A DNA stretch of 38,798 nt, from NCBI GenBank assembly GCA_012972835.1, contig JABDHK010000056.1, forward strand, positions 1-38,798, read 5' to 3'. This document shows, one piece after another, positions 9,454 through 18,810 of this stretch. The translations under genes were made by a program, and so were the position numbers. Position 1 is the first letter of the stretch. Every line of letters starts with the position of its first letter. Source of the DNA: Chlorobiaceae bacterium. GTDB taxonomy: Bacteria; Bacteroidota; Chlorobiia; Chlorobiales; Chlorobiaceae. Under the pieces are notes generated by a model. The model saw only the letters and a program-made list of their open reading frames with translations, made no database searches and had not been told where the DNA came from.

Positions 9454-10698
9454 ATGAACTTTTTTGGCCTAGTTGTTTTTTCTACGCTTGTCATTACTTT
9501 TCTCGTTAAACTGGTTTCGGAACTGCTTAATCTCAAGGCAGCGGAAGCTCCTCTCCCTGTTGAGTTCAGAGAAGTTTTTGACGAGGAATCCTACAGCAAA
9601 TCATGGGATTATCTGCGTGTTTCAACCATTTTTTCCCTGATCAGCTCAGCTTATGATCTCTCTGTGCTTCTTCTGTTCTGGTTTCTGGGTGGATTTAATC
9701 TGCTCGACCATTTTTTAAGGGGGTACGGCTTTCATCCGGTAGCTACCGGCGTGCTATATATTGGTGCGTTGCTGTTGATTCAGTCGTTGATTGATCTTCC
9801 ATTCAGCATCTATAAAACGTTTGTCATCGAGGAGAAATTTGGGTTTAACAAAACGACACCCGGAGTTTTTGCTGTTGATATCCTGAAAACGCTTTTGCTT
9901 GCTCTTCTTATCGGGACTCCTCTGCTTGGCGCACTACTCTGGTTTTTTGAAGAGGGAGGCTCCATGGCCTGGCTTTGGGCATGGGGTGGGATTACTGTTA
10001 TCTCTCTGCTGCTTCAGTATGTCGCTCCCACCTGGATCATGCCCCTTTTTAACAAGTTTGTTCCTCTTGAAGAGGGTGAGTTAAAGAGTGCCATCATGCA
10101 CTATGCCGAAAAGGTACATTTTCCTCTTACCGGTATCTATGTTCTTGATGGATCAAAACGTTCATCGAAAGCAAATGCTTTTTTTACAGGTTTTGGCAAA
10201 CGCAAGAGAATAGCTCTCTTCGATACACTCATTACCACTCATCCGGTCCATGAACTGGTTGCCGTGCTTGCCCATGAAATAGGACATTTCAAAAAAAAGC
10301 ATATTATCGTCAACATGATGCTGAGTCTCGGCAATCTTGGCGTGCTTTTTTTTCTTCTCTCCCTTTTTATGAATAACCGGCAGCTTTTTGACGCCTTTTT
10401 CATGAGGGATCTTTCCGTGTATGGGAGCTTGATCTTTTTTTCGCTTCTCTATACACCAGTGGAGTGGATACTCTCTGTTTTTTTACAGGCTTTGTCAAGA
10501 AGGCATGAGTATGAAGCTGATTATTTTGCGGTCTCGACGTTTCAAAATGGAGCAGCTCTCGGCGATGCACTGAAGAAGTTGTCGCGCAATAACCTGTCGA
10601 ATTTAACACCGCATCCCTTGTATGTGTTTCTCAACTATTCACATCCTCCGGTGATCCAGCGAATCATGCGTATCAGAGCGCTTTCAGCAAAACCCTGA
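9454..10698 (+). CDS. M48 (Ste24/CAAX protease 1-like) membrane metalloprotease
   Basis: 414 residues with about seven hydrophobic helices. The zinc site is HEIGH (274-278) with the third ligand in RRHEYEADYF (Glu352). The architecture and the long N-terminal membrane part resemble Ste24p/CAAX prenyl endopeptidase rather than the shorter HtpX. Bacterial substrates of this group are largely unknown. It sits between aguB (29 bp) and aguA (15 bp) in one operon, though nothing in its sequence links it to polyamines. The N-terminus MNFFGLVVFSTLVITFLVKL looks like an inserted helix. Confidence 0.9.
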   Translation: MNFFGLVVFSTLVITFLVKLVSELLNLKAAEAPLPVEFREVFDEESYSKSWDYLRVSTIFSLISSAYDLSVLLLFWFLGGFNLLDHFLRGYGFHPVATGVLYIGALLLIQSLIDLPFSIYKTFVIEEKFGFNKTTPGVFAVDILKTLLLALLIGTPLLGALLWFFEEGGSMAWLWAWGGITVISLLLQYVAPTWIMPLFNKFVPLEEGELKSAIMHYAEKVHFPLTGIYVLDGSKRSSKANAFFTGFGKRKRIALFDTLITTHPVHELVAVLAHEIGHFKKKHIIVNMMLSLGNLGVLFFLLSLFMNNRQLFDAFFMRDLSVYGSLIFFSLLYTPVEWILSVFLQALSRRHEYEADYFAVSTFQNGAALGDALKKLSRNNLSNLTPHPLYVFLNYSHPPVIQRIMRIRALSAKP

Positions 10699-10713
10699 AC
10701 TGATTGAATTGTT

Positions 10714-11772
10714 ATGACTGAGTGTAGTTATTTCATGCCTCCTGAGTGGGCGTTGCATAAGGCGACCTGGCTTTCCTGGCCTCACAGGCTTGAAACGTGG
10801 CCGGGCAAGTTTGATCCTGTTCCTGCAGTGTTCCTTGAAATTATCTCCTGGCTGAGTTCTTCCGAGGAGGTGCATATCAATGTGCTTGATAAAGCAATGG
10901 AGCGTGAGGTCAATGCATTGCTTTGCAATTCGCGTCATCAGCAGCTTCAATTGGAGCGTATTTTTCTCCACCCTATTCCAACCAATGATGCCTGGTGCAG
11001 GGATCATGGACCGAACTTTGTTTTCCGTTGTACAGATGGCAGAACTGAAAAAATTATTATCAACTGGGAGTATAATGCCTGGGGTGAAAAATACAAATCC
11101 TATGCTGATGATAATGCTGTGCCAGAAAGGATTGCCGCTCTGCAACGGTTGCCTGTTGTCTCACCTGCTATGGTTCTTGAGGGTGGTTCGATTGATGTTA
11201 ATGGAAAAGGACTCCTTCTGACGAGTGAAGCTTGCCTGCTGAATCCTAACCGAAATCCCGGATTGAGCCGAGAGCAGATAGAGGGTGAGCTCGGACGATA
11301 TCTCGGGATTGAAAAAGTCCTCTGGCTTGGCGATGGTATTGTTGGTGACGATACTGACGGTCATGTGGATGATATGGCTCGTTTTGTCAATGAAACGACT
11401 ATTGTTATTGCTGTCGAAGAAGATCCTGCCGATGCGAACTATGAAGCGTTGCAGGAGAACTACAGGAGGCTTAAGAGCTTCACAGATCTGAGGGGGAATC
11501 CGTTGACGATATTAAAACTTCCCATGCCCTCTCCGGTTTATTTCAATGGCGATCGCCTGCCTGCAAGTTATGCAAATTTCTATATCGCAAATAGAGTAGT
11601 TCTTGTTCCAACCTATAGATGTTCTCAAGACCTTGAAGCTCAAAAAATACTTCAGGAATGTTTTCCTCAAAGAAACATTGTTGGTATTGATTGTTCCGAT
11701 CTTGTCTGGGGGCTTGGAGCCATTCACTGTATTACGCATGAAGAACCTGAAGTGATTTTGAGTAAGAGATAA
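10714..11772 (+). CDS. aguA: Agmatine deiminase
   Basis: A 352-residue porphyromonas-type peptidyl-arginine deiminase family enzyme. It hydrolyses agmatine to N-carbamoylputrescine and ammonia, the step before AguB. Family motifs are PPEWALHKATWLSWP, NDAWCRDHGP, GDGIVGDDTDGHVDDMARF and the C-terminal GAIHCITHEEP with catalytic Cys339. Full length. It is the last gene of the operon. Together with aguB it gives the plant-type agmatine route to putrescine; arginine decarboxylase is not in the window. Confidence 0.95.
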   Translation: MTECSYFMPPEWALHKATWLSWPHRLETWPGKFDPVPAVFLEIISWLSSSEEVHINVLDKAMEREVNALLCNSRHQQLQLERIFLHPIPTNDAWCRDHGPNFVFRCTDGRTEKIIINWEYNAWGEKYKSYADDNAVPERIAALQRLPVVSPAMVLEGGSIDVNGKGLLLTSEACLLNPNRNPGLSREQIEGELGRYLGIEKVLWLGDGIVGDDTDGHVDDMARFVNETTIVIAVEEDPADANYEALQENYRRLKSFTDLRGNPLTILKLPMPSPVYFNGDRLPASYANFYIANRVVLVPTYRCSQDLEAQKILQECFPQRNIVGIDCSDLVWGLGAIHCITHEEPEVILSKR

Positions 11773-11929
11773 CATTGGTGATCAAGATGCGTGATGAACA
11801 GGTGTACCATATTGTGTAATCCCTAACAATTTGAGACAATTTGTCTCTCGTAACGACGTAAGCCTTTGTAATAATCAAATATAATGCATGTTATTTATTA
11901 TTTTCAACATATTGTTATATAATACATTA
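11773..11929. other. 5' part of the 321-bp gap between aguA and mdh (11773-12093)
   Basis: This AT-rich stretch contains a perfect 15-bp palindrome at 11833-11847 (GAGACAA-T-TTGTCTC) without a U-run, so it is an operator or weak RNA hairpin rather than a terminator. A TATAAT box lies at 11918-11923. No coding frame is supported. The rest of the gap is the structured RNA listed next. Confidence 0.5.
11918..11923 (+). promoter_or_regulatory. -10 box for the small RNA
   Basis: A perfect TATAAT lies 7 bp before the expected RNA start near 11930. The -35 zone (about 11895-11901) is only T-rich (TTATTATTTT), so the promoter is plausible but not strong by sequence. Confidence 0.4.
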
Positions 11930-12074
11930 GCCTTTTATATCAAGGGGCGTTCTTTGGACTTTGGCACAGGAGTTGTTTAATTACATTTGGAACTCCTCAC
12001 GCCAGTGAGGTCGATCAGATGTAATGGGGGACATCTGCTCATGAAAAAAGCGGCTTTAAAGCCGCTTTTTTCAT
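11930..12074 (+). ncRNA. Structured small RNA, two hairpins plus terminator (Chlorobi-1-like)
   Basis: Hairpin 1 has an outer stem GGCGT/ACGCC (11946-11950 with 11999-12003) and an inner stem AGGAGTT/AACTCCT (11968-11974 with 11991-11997). Hairpin 2 has TGAG/CTCA (12006-12009 with 12038-12041) and CAGATGT/ACATCTG (12016-12022 with 12031-12037). A strong U-tailed terminator follows. Two stem-loops plus a terminator, found in a Chlorobium-type genome, is how the Chlorobi-1 RNA class was described from comparative genomics; I match it by layout only, not by consensus. It could equally be another GSB small RNA or the 3' tail of the aguA transcript. Function unknown. Confidence 0.5.
12041..12074. 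terminator. Perfect 34-bp palindrome, bidirectional terminator
   Basis: The 34 bases are their own reverse complement: arms with A6 and GCGGC, centre TTTAAA, then GCCGC and T6. Each strand therefore has a GC-rich stem followed by a U-run. It ends the small RNA on the plus strand and mdh on the minus strand; the mdh stop is at 12094. Confidence 0.88.
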
Positions 12075-12093
12075 GTAAGCAATTTTGTAACGT

Positions 12094-13038
<945 letters not shown>

Positions 13039-13084
13039 TTATATTAAAGGTGTAAAAAGGATCTTGAGAGAGAACAAATGCTTA

Positions 13085-13116
13085 TAAAAAAAGCCACCTC
13101 AAAAAGGCAGCTTTTA
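13085..13116 (-). terminator. Weak terminator downstream of rpmA
   Basis: Read on the minus strand, AAAAGC and CC pair with GG and GCTTTT around a TTTTTGA loop, with a two-base internal mismatch and a run of seven U. It lies about 33 bp after the rpmA stop. The imperfect stem may allow read-through into mdh. Confidence 0.5.
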
Positions 13117-13148
13117 ATGTGTAGAGGCTTATTTCATCGTATCCAATA

Positions 13149-13403
13149 TTAACATGGGAGGATGTTGACCTGCTTTTTATTGTTGCGTCCATTGCGAAAG
13201 GTTACAACACCATCAATCAGGGCAAAAATGGTATGATCTCGCCCTAATCCAGCATTGTTACCTGGTTTGATAACAGTACCTCTCTGTCGAACAATTATTG
13301 TTCCTGCAGCCACAGTCGATCCGCCAGCTGCTTTTACTCCGAGATATTTCGGATTACTGTCGCGACCGTTTTTAGTCGATCCGCCACCCTTTTTATGAGC
13401 CAT
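13149..13403 (-). CDS. rpmA: 50S ribosomal protein L27
   Basis: 84 residues. The N-terminus [19 protein letters not shown] and the core [15 protein letters not shown] are diagnostic of bL27, which lies near the peptidyl-transferase centre. The protein starts directly at MAHKKGGG, with no cleavable leader of the Firmicutes type. It follows rplU by 35 bp in the usual rplU-rpmA order. Confidence 0.98.
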   Translation of the reverse strand: MAHKKGGGSTKNGRDSNPKYLGVKAAGGSTVAAGTIIVRQRGTVIKPGNNAGLGRDHTIFALIDGVVTFRNGRNNKKQVNILPC

Positions 13404-13438
13404 GAGAAAAAATTAACGTTAAAAATCCTGAATATTTG

Positions 13439-13729
13439 TTAAAGCGAAATAATTTCGATCTGAGTCATCTGCTGACGGTGACCGTTCCTTGACTGGTAGC
13501 GTTTTCTGCGTTTTTTCTTGAAAACGATCACCTTGTCATCTTTGACGTGACCAAGAACTTTTGCCTGGATGCTGCCGGCAGGATTCAGGTCGGTATTTGC
13601 TCCGTCAATCGCAGCCATGGTTTTGATCTCCATGGTATCGCCAATTGCAGCTTTTTGTTTAGGGACGAAAAGCGTATCCCCTTGTCTTACCAGAAATTGT
13701 TTATCGGAAATCTTGATCAGCGCCTGCAT
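13439..13729 (-). CDS. rplU: 50S ribosomal protein L21
   Basis: 96 residues from the ATG at 13729 (MQALIKISDKQFLVRQGDT). The C-terminus has the bL21 motif VFKKKRRKRYQSRNGHRQ. The frame stays open for 38 codons upstream, but that extension is hydrophobic and AT-rich and not part of L21, so the internal ATG is the start. L21 binds 23S rRNA and needs L20. First gene of the rplU-rpmA pair. Confidence 0.97.
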   Translation of the reverse strand: MQALIKISDKQFLVRQGDTLFVPKQKAAIGDTMEIKTMAAIDGANTDLNPAGSIQAKVLGHVKDDKVIVFKKKRRKRYQSRNGHRQQMTQIEIISL

Positions 13730-13987
13730 TTTACACATATATTTTAGTGATAAAGGTCTTAAATATAGTATTAATTCCCTGAAAATCAAATTATCGAACG
13801 CATATAGTACTCTACCGGTCTTAGAGAATAAAAAAGGTGACAATCAATAATCAAGTGCAAACATGGATAAGAGCGCGTAAAAGCGCAATTCCGGCTATTG
13901 TTTATTAAGTTATGCTGCAGTAGCTTCTTTTCTTGAAGCGGATGGGGGTGCCCCTCTTTAAAGGGTTTAATAACTTATTATTACACA

Positions 13988-16606
13988 ATGAGCAGAGAAG
14001 AGGGTATGACGCAAAAAGAACATTCTCCCATGATGCGGCAGTATCTGGAGGTAAAAGAGCGCTACCCTGATTTTTTGCTGCTTTTCAGAGTTGGTGATTT
14101 TTACGAAACCTTTTTTGAGGATGCATGCACGGTTTCTACCGCACTGAATATTGTGCTGACGAAACGCACTGTAGATATACCTATGGCGGGTTTCCCATAT
14201 CATGCAAGTGAGGGGTACATTGCCAAACTGGTAAAAAAAGGGTTCAAGGTGGCGGTCTGCGATCAGGTTGAAGACCCGGCGGATGCAAAGGGGATTTTAC
14301 GGCGGGAAATCACCGATATTATTACTCCTGGCATTACCTATAGCGACAAGGTTCTCGACGATCGGCACAATAACTACCTTTGTTCAGTTGCTTTTCTCAA
14401 AGAGGGAAAATCGCTTTTTGCGGGTGTCGCCTTTATTGATGTAACAACGGCTGAATTCAAGATTGCCTCCCTGCATCCCGAAGAACTCAAGGATTTTATT
14501 CTCTCTCTCCACCCTTCGGAAGTTCTGGTCTCCTCGAGCGAGAGAGAACGGACGGAACTCCTGAAAAAAGCACTCTCTGCAGAGACTCTTGTCACAGAAC
14601 TTGATTCCTGGATGTTCAGTGAAGATCAAGCGCAGGAGGTTCTTTCACGGCAGTTTAAAACCCACTCACTGAAAGGGTTTGGCATTGAAGCCAACCGGGC
14701 GGGCAAGGTTGCTGCCGGAGTTATTCTCCAGTATATCGAAGAGACCCGTCAGAACCGCCTGCACTACATTACCAGGATAGGGGAGCTGCACAGCGCTGAG
14801 TACATGACCCTTGACCTGCAGACAAAGAGAAATCTTGAAATTATCTCTTCCATGCAGGATGGTACACTGAATGGCAGCCTTCTCCAGGTGATTGACCGCA
14901 CCCGCAACCCCATGGGCGCAAGGCTGTTGCGTCGTTGGCTTCAGAGGCCGCTGAAGCGTATCGGGGAGATCCAGATGCGGCTCGATGCCGTCGGAGAGCT
15001 TGGAGAAAGCCGAGAAATGCGGGAGGGACTATCTGGACACCTATCCGCTATCAATGATCTGGAGCGCTGTCTTGCACGTATTGCAACATTCCGAACCATT
15101 CCAAGGGAGGTGCGCCAGCTTGGTCTCTCACTCTCCGCTATTCCGCTTCTCCAGGAGCTGCTTGGCTGTGCACAATCAGCCCGGCTCAAAACACTTGCCA
15201 CCAATCTTAAACAATTGCCTGAACTTGCAGTGCGCATTGAAGAAGCTATTGATCCTGAATCAGGCGCATCAATGCGGGATGGTGGTTATATTCGCACCGG
15301 CTATCATACGGAGCTCGATGAACTCCGCTCTATTGCTTCGACCGCCAAAGACCGTCTGCTGCAAATCCAGCAGGAAGAGCGGGCTGCTACATCAATCTCT
15401 TCGCTTAAAGTCAGTTTCAACAAGGTTTTCGGCTACTATATCGAAATCAGCCGTGCAAACATCGACAAGGTTCCAGCCTATTACGAAAAAAAACAGACAC
15501 TTGTCAATGCAGAGCGCTATACCATTCCCGCTTTGAAAGAGTATGAGGAGAAGATTCTCAACTCCGAAGAGAAGAGTCTTGTGCTCGAAGCGCAGCTCTT
15601 TCACAACCTTTGCCTGCTTATTGCCGAAAGCGCATTTGCGATACAGGAAAATGCCGCACTTATTGCCGAAATTGACGCACTCTGCTCCTTTGCCCTCTGT
15701 GCCACTGAATACGGCTATTGCAAACCGGAGATTATGACGCATGAAAGACTACTTGTTGTTGGTGGCCGCCATCCGGTACTCGAAAGGATGATGAGCGTCG
15801 AGGAGCCCTATGTACCGAATGACTGCCTTTTTGATGAAAAACAGCAGATGCTCATCATAACCGGCCCTAACATGGCAGGCAAAAGCTCCTTTCTGCGCCA
15901 GATTGGCTTGATTGTCCTGCTTGCACAGGCGGGGAGCTTTGTTCCTGCTGAACGGGCTGAAATAGGGCTGGTTGACCGGATTTTTACAAGGGTCGGCGCT
16001 TCCGATAACCTTGCCTCCGGCGAAAGCACTTTTCTGGTCGAAATGAACGAAGCGGCAAGCATTCTCAACAATGCCACATCAAAAAGTCTGCTGCTGCTCG
16101 ATGAAATTGGCCGCGGAACCAGCACTTTTGACGGCATGTCGATTGCCTGGTCAATGAGCGAATATATCCGCCGCTCAATTGGCGCAAGAACCCTTTTTGC
16201 GACCCACTATCATGAACTTGCCGAACTGGAGAGCCGATTGCCCGGAGTGGTGAACTACAACGCCACCGTCGTCGAAACTGCCGACAGGGTTATTTTTTTA
16301 CGGAAGATTATCAGGGGCTCTACCGACAACAGTTACGGTATTGAGGTGGCTAAAATGGCGGGAATGCCTGCGGAAGTGATCTCCCGCGCCAAAGAGATTC
16401 TTGCGGGGATGGAGAAACGCGACATTGAAATTCCCCCGAACCGTCCACTAAAAATCAAAAGTATGCAGATCAGCCTTTTTGAAGAGTCCGACAACCGGCT
16501 TCGCAATGCGGTCGACTCTCTTGACCTCGATAGGCTGACTCCCCTCGATGCCCTGCTTAAGCTGAAAAAGCTGCAGGAACTTGTACGAAACAGGGGTGGA
16601 TATTGA
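13988..16606 (+). CDS. mutS: DNA mismatch repair protein MutS
   Basis: 872 residues. The N-terminal mismatch-binding domain has the Phe-x-Glu wedge in GDFYETF (Phe38, Glu40). The clamp and lever domains follow. The ATPase has Walker [10 protein letters not shown] (626-634), Walker [17 protein letters not shown] and [11 protein letters not shown]. It recognises mispairs and recruits MutL. A second ATG at 14006 ([14 protein letters not shown]) is closer to the usual MutS N-terminus and is an equally possible start. The stop TGA overlaps the next gene's ATG by one base (TGATG), so the two are translationally coupled. Confidence 0.97.
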   Translation: MSREEGMTQKEHSPMMRQYLEVKERYPDFLLLFRVGDFYETFFEDACTVSTALNIVLTKRTVDIPMAGFPYHASEGYIAKLVKKGFKVAVCDQVEDPADAKGILRREITDIITPGITYSDKVLDDRHNNYLCSVAFLKEGKSLFAGVAFIDVTTAEFKIASLHPEELKDFILSLHPSEVLVSSSERERTELLKKALSAETLVTELDSWMFSEDQAQEVLSRQFKTHSLKGFGIEANRAGKVAAGVILQYIEETRQNRLHYITRIGELHSAEYMTLDLQTKRNLEIISSMQDGTLNGSLLQVIDRTRNPMGARLLRRWLQRPLKRIGEIQMRLDAVGELGESREMREGLSGHLSAINDLERCLARIATFRTIPREVRQLGLSLSAIPLLQELLGCAQSARLKTLATNLKQLPELAVRIEEAIDPESGASMRDGGYIRTGYHTELDELRSIASTAKDRLLQIQQEERAATSISSLKVSFNKVFGYYIEISRANIDKVPAYYEKKQTLVNAERYTIPALKEYEEKILNSEEKSLVLEAQLFHNLCLLIAESAFAIQENAALIAEIDALCSFALCATEYGYCKPEIMTHERLLVVGGRHPVLERMMSVEEPYVPNDCLFDEKQQMLIITGPNMAGKSSFLRQIGLIVLLAQAGSFVPAERAEIGLVDRIFTRVGASDNLASGESTFLVEMNEAASILNNATSKSLLLLDEIGRGTSTFDGMSIAWSMSEYIRRSIGARTLFATHYHELAELESRLPGVVNYNATVVETADRVIFLRKIIRGSTDNSYGIEVAKMAGMPAEVISRAKEILAGMEKRDIEIPPNRPLKIKSMQISLFEESDNRLRNAVDSLDLDRLTPLDALLKLKKLQELVRNRGGY

Positions 16607-18045
16607 TGGCGGTCGCAGGGGAGAAGAGGGTAGTGCTCATTTTTATCCAGGCCGACAGCGGTGTTGACGGAGCATCCCTGCTCGACAGCGCAACCGTCAA
16701 GCGCAGCCTCTTCAGCTCACTGAAAGACAGCGCACTCAGCAATATCATCCGTCGGGCACAGTTCGCTATTCCGCCACTTGCCTTGATGATTCTCAGTTCT
16801 CAGAAGGTGCCTGGTGTGAGCCAGACCATATGCGATCTTCGTTTTGAAAAGCTTCCCCTCGACCAGCACTGGGACATGGCAGGTATCAGCGTCCAGACCG
16901 GTGCAGTCAAACCAGCGTTTGATCTTGCCCGTGCACTCCGCTCCCGAGGGATCAAGGTGGTGCTTGGTGGCCCATACGTGACCATCTTTCCCGATCAATG
17001 CCGCGGCCACGCGGATGCTCTCGTTATCGGTGAAGCTGACGATATCTGGGGTGAGGTGCAGGAGGATTTGCTTAGTGGCACCCTCAAGGCGGAGTACCGT
17101 GTTGCCACCTTTCCCGATCTTTCAATTGAACGTACCGTCAGCAAAAGTGCGCTCGATATCAAGAGCTACTTTACCACCAACGTGGTTCAGACCACCCGAG
17201 GCTGTCCCTACAGTTGCGACTTCTGCAACGTTCATGTCATGAACGGCCACCGGTTGCGTCATCGGAGCATCCCCGCCGTACTCAGGGAAGTTGAAACCTT
17301 TCTCAAAGAGGACAAAAGAATATTTTTCTTTCTTGACGACACCATCAATGCCGACGAACATTACGCAGAACAACTTTTCCGCGAACTCGAGTCATTCAAG
17401 ATCAAATGGGTAGGGCAGGCCACCACCGCTCTTGGTGAACAGCCCCGCCTGCTTGAAGCTTTTGCTGGTTCAGGTTGCGGCGCTCTGCTGGTTGGCATTG
17501 AAAGCCTCGATGATGGCAGCAACCACGCCCACAAGAAGTTCCACAACCCCTCCAATCGTCAGGTAGAGTGCATTAAAAATATCCGTAAAGCAGGTATTTG
17601 CGTTTACGGCAGTTTTATCTACGGCCTCGACGAAGATACCCTTGAGCTTCCCGCTAAACTCGAAGCCTTCATCGAAGAGACCGGTATCGATGTGCCCGGC
17701 ATCAATCTGCTGCGCCCCATTCCTGGTACTGGAGTCTTCAACCGGCTTGCTGAGGAGGGTCGCCTGCTCCACTCGCCAGATGACCACGATGCATTCAAAT
17801 TTTCCTGGGGTCAGGAGATGCTCTACAAGCCCCGGCGCATTTCCCTTCAGGAGTTTATTCCGAGCTACACAGCGCTGACCAGTCGCGTCTTTACCGTGCA
17901 GAATGCCCTAAAACGAGCTGCCCGTGCACCACGATTGCGGTCGGCGGTACTGATGTTTAACCTGCTCTATGTACACATGTATGGAATGTCGCGGAAGGAC
18001 TTGATGCGACAGTTGCGGGAGATGGGGCTCGGCGTTCCAAGGTAG
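16606..18045 (+). CDS. B12-binding-domain radical SAM enzyme
   Basis: 479 residues. The N-terminal part (about 60-170) looks like a cobalamin-binding Rossmann domain (GISVQTGAVKPAFDLARAL, then VVLGGPYVTIFPDQ and ADALVIGEADD). The radical SAM site is TRGCPYSCDFCN with Cys200, Cys204 and Cys207 for the 4Fe-4S cluster. The set resembles class B methylases and cyclases of the BchE/BchQ/HpnP kind, but I cannot say which substrate it uses. A TTG at 16603 would add one residue; the ATG at 16606 overlaps the mutS stop. Coupling to mutS does not by itself imply a repair role. GSB use such enzymes for chlorophyll side-chain methylation, which is one possibility. Confidence 0.88.
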   Translation: MAVAGEKRVVLIFIQADSGVDGASLLDSATVKRSLFSSLKDSALSNIIRRAQFAIPPLALMILSSQKVPGVSQTICDLRFEKLPLDQHWDMAGISVQTGAVKPAFDLARALRSRGIKVVLGGPYVTIFPDQCRGHADALVIGEADDIWGEVQEDLLSGTLKAEYRVATFPDLSIERTVSKSALDIKSYFTTNVVQTTRGCPYSCDFCNVHVMNGHRLRHRSIPAVLREVETFLKEDKRIFFFLDDTINADEHYAEQLFRELESFKIKWVGQATTALGEQPRLLEAFAGSGCGALLVGIESLDDGSNHAHKKFHNPSNRQVECIKNIRKAGICVYGSFIYGLDEDTLELPAKLEAFIEETGIDVPGINLLRPIPGTGVFNRLAEEGRLLHSPDDHDAFKFSWGQEMLYKPRRISLQEFIPSYTALTSRVFTVQNALKRAARAPRLRSAVLMFNLLYVHMYGMSRKDLMRQLREMGLGVPR

Positions 18046-18084
18046 ATTTATTCTGATACCACTCTTTTGTTAGACTGAATATCG

Positions 18085-18094
18085 TACTATAGTA
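18085..18094. promoter_or_regulatory. 10-bp palindrome before the toxin-antitoxin pair, candidate operator
   Basis: TACTATAGTA is a perfect palindrome 31 bp before the antitoxin ATG and overlaps a possible -10 (TACTAT). Antitoxins of this type usually repress their own operon by binding such short palindromes. The site is short, so chance is possible. Confidence 0.35.
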
Positions 18095-18124
18095 AGTCAG
18101 AAAAAACAATGAATCAGGGGAGAG

Positions 18125-18406
18125 ATGAATATTACTACCAACATCAAACCGGTTACCTATCTCAAGGCAAAAACAGCTGATCTTCTTGATCAGATCAACG
18201 ATACGTGTCGTCCGGTTATTATTACCCAGAACGGTGAGCCGAGAGTTGTTCTTCAAGATCCGAAAAGCTATGAAGAGATGCGCAATTCACTTGGGTTGCT
18301 GAAACTGCTTGCCCAGGGTGAAGAGGATATTCGTAAAGGCAATCTTCGCGGGCAGGAGGAGGTATTCAGTGATATAGAACGGCAGTTGAGAGAGCAGAGG
18401 TCATGA
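18125..18406 (+). CDS. Phd/YefM-family antitoxin
   Basis: 93 residues. The N-terminal domain (VTYLKAKTADLLDQIN, then RPVIITQNGEPRVVLQDPKSYEEM) is the Phd/YefM DNA-binding and dimerisation fold. The C-terminal part (LAQGEEDIRKGNLRGQEEVF) is the charged segment that wraps the toxin. GGGGAGAG precedes the ATG as a good ribosome site. Its last four bases (ATGA) overlap the toxin start, the normal coupling in type II toxin-antitoxin operons. Confidence 0.9.
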   Translation: MNITTNIKPVTYLKAKTADLLDQINDTCRPVIITQNGEPRVVLQDPKSYEEMRNSLGLLKLLAQGEEDIRKGNLRGQEEVFSDIERQLREQRS

Positions 18407-18732
18407 GCGCAGGCTATGCTGTGTTATGGACAGAAGTTGCTGAAAGAGATCTCAGGGAGATTATAGCCTTTATTGCAGGCGATAGTCCGCAGAATGCCTT
18501 GCATCTACTTGAAAAAATCAAGGATGAAGCAGCTGCTTTGTACACTTCTCCCGAGCGAGGCAGGGTTGTTCCGGAGCTTCATTCCTGCGGCATTTTTATC
18601 TATAGGGAGCTGATTAATTCCCTGTGGAGGGTTTTGTACCGGATAGTCGACAGCACCGTTTATATAACGGCGGTACTTGACAGTCGTCGCAATGCTGAGG
18701 ATATTCTTCTGCACCGTCTTATTCAGGGGTAA
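18403..18732 (+). CDS. RelE/ParE-superfamily toxin
   Basis: 109 residues with the RelE/ParE fold pattern: VLWTEVAERDLREIIAFIA, then SPERGRVVPEL, and the beta strands LWRVLYRIVDSTVYITAVLDSRRN. Arg and Lys residues needed by RelE mRNA interferases and by ParE gyrase poisons overlap, so the target cannot be told from sequence. The neutralising antitoxin is immediately upstream. The pair is complete and appears intact. Confidence 0.9.
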   Translation: MSAGYAVLWTEVAERDLREIIAFIAGDSPQNALHLLEKIKDEAAALYTSPERGRVVPELHSCGIFIYRELINSLWRVLYRIVDSTVYITAVLDSRRNAEDILLHRLIQG

Positions 18733-18810
18733 TCACTCTTGCTTGCTGAAAAATCGCATAGAGTGGTAATTTCATGGCAAAACTCTAACACGATGTAACA
18801 ATAATACAGA

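Noticed and set aside
9273-9536. Opposite-strand and out-of-frame open stretches over recognised genes (for example here over aguB and the M48 gene)
   Set aside because: They lie across well-supported genes, have no family resemblance and no ribosome sites.
13730-13843. N-terminal extension of rplU
   Set aside because: The frame is open for 38 extra codons, but the translation is unlike L21 and the internal ATG at 13729 gives the canonical start.
13861-13987. tRNA or terminator before mutS
   Set aside because: GCGC pairs and a GGGG/CCCC stretch occur, but no cloverleaf or U-tailed hairpin can be drawn.
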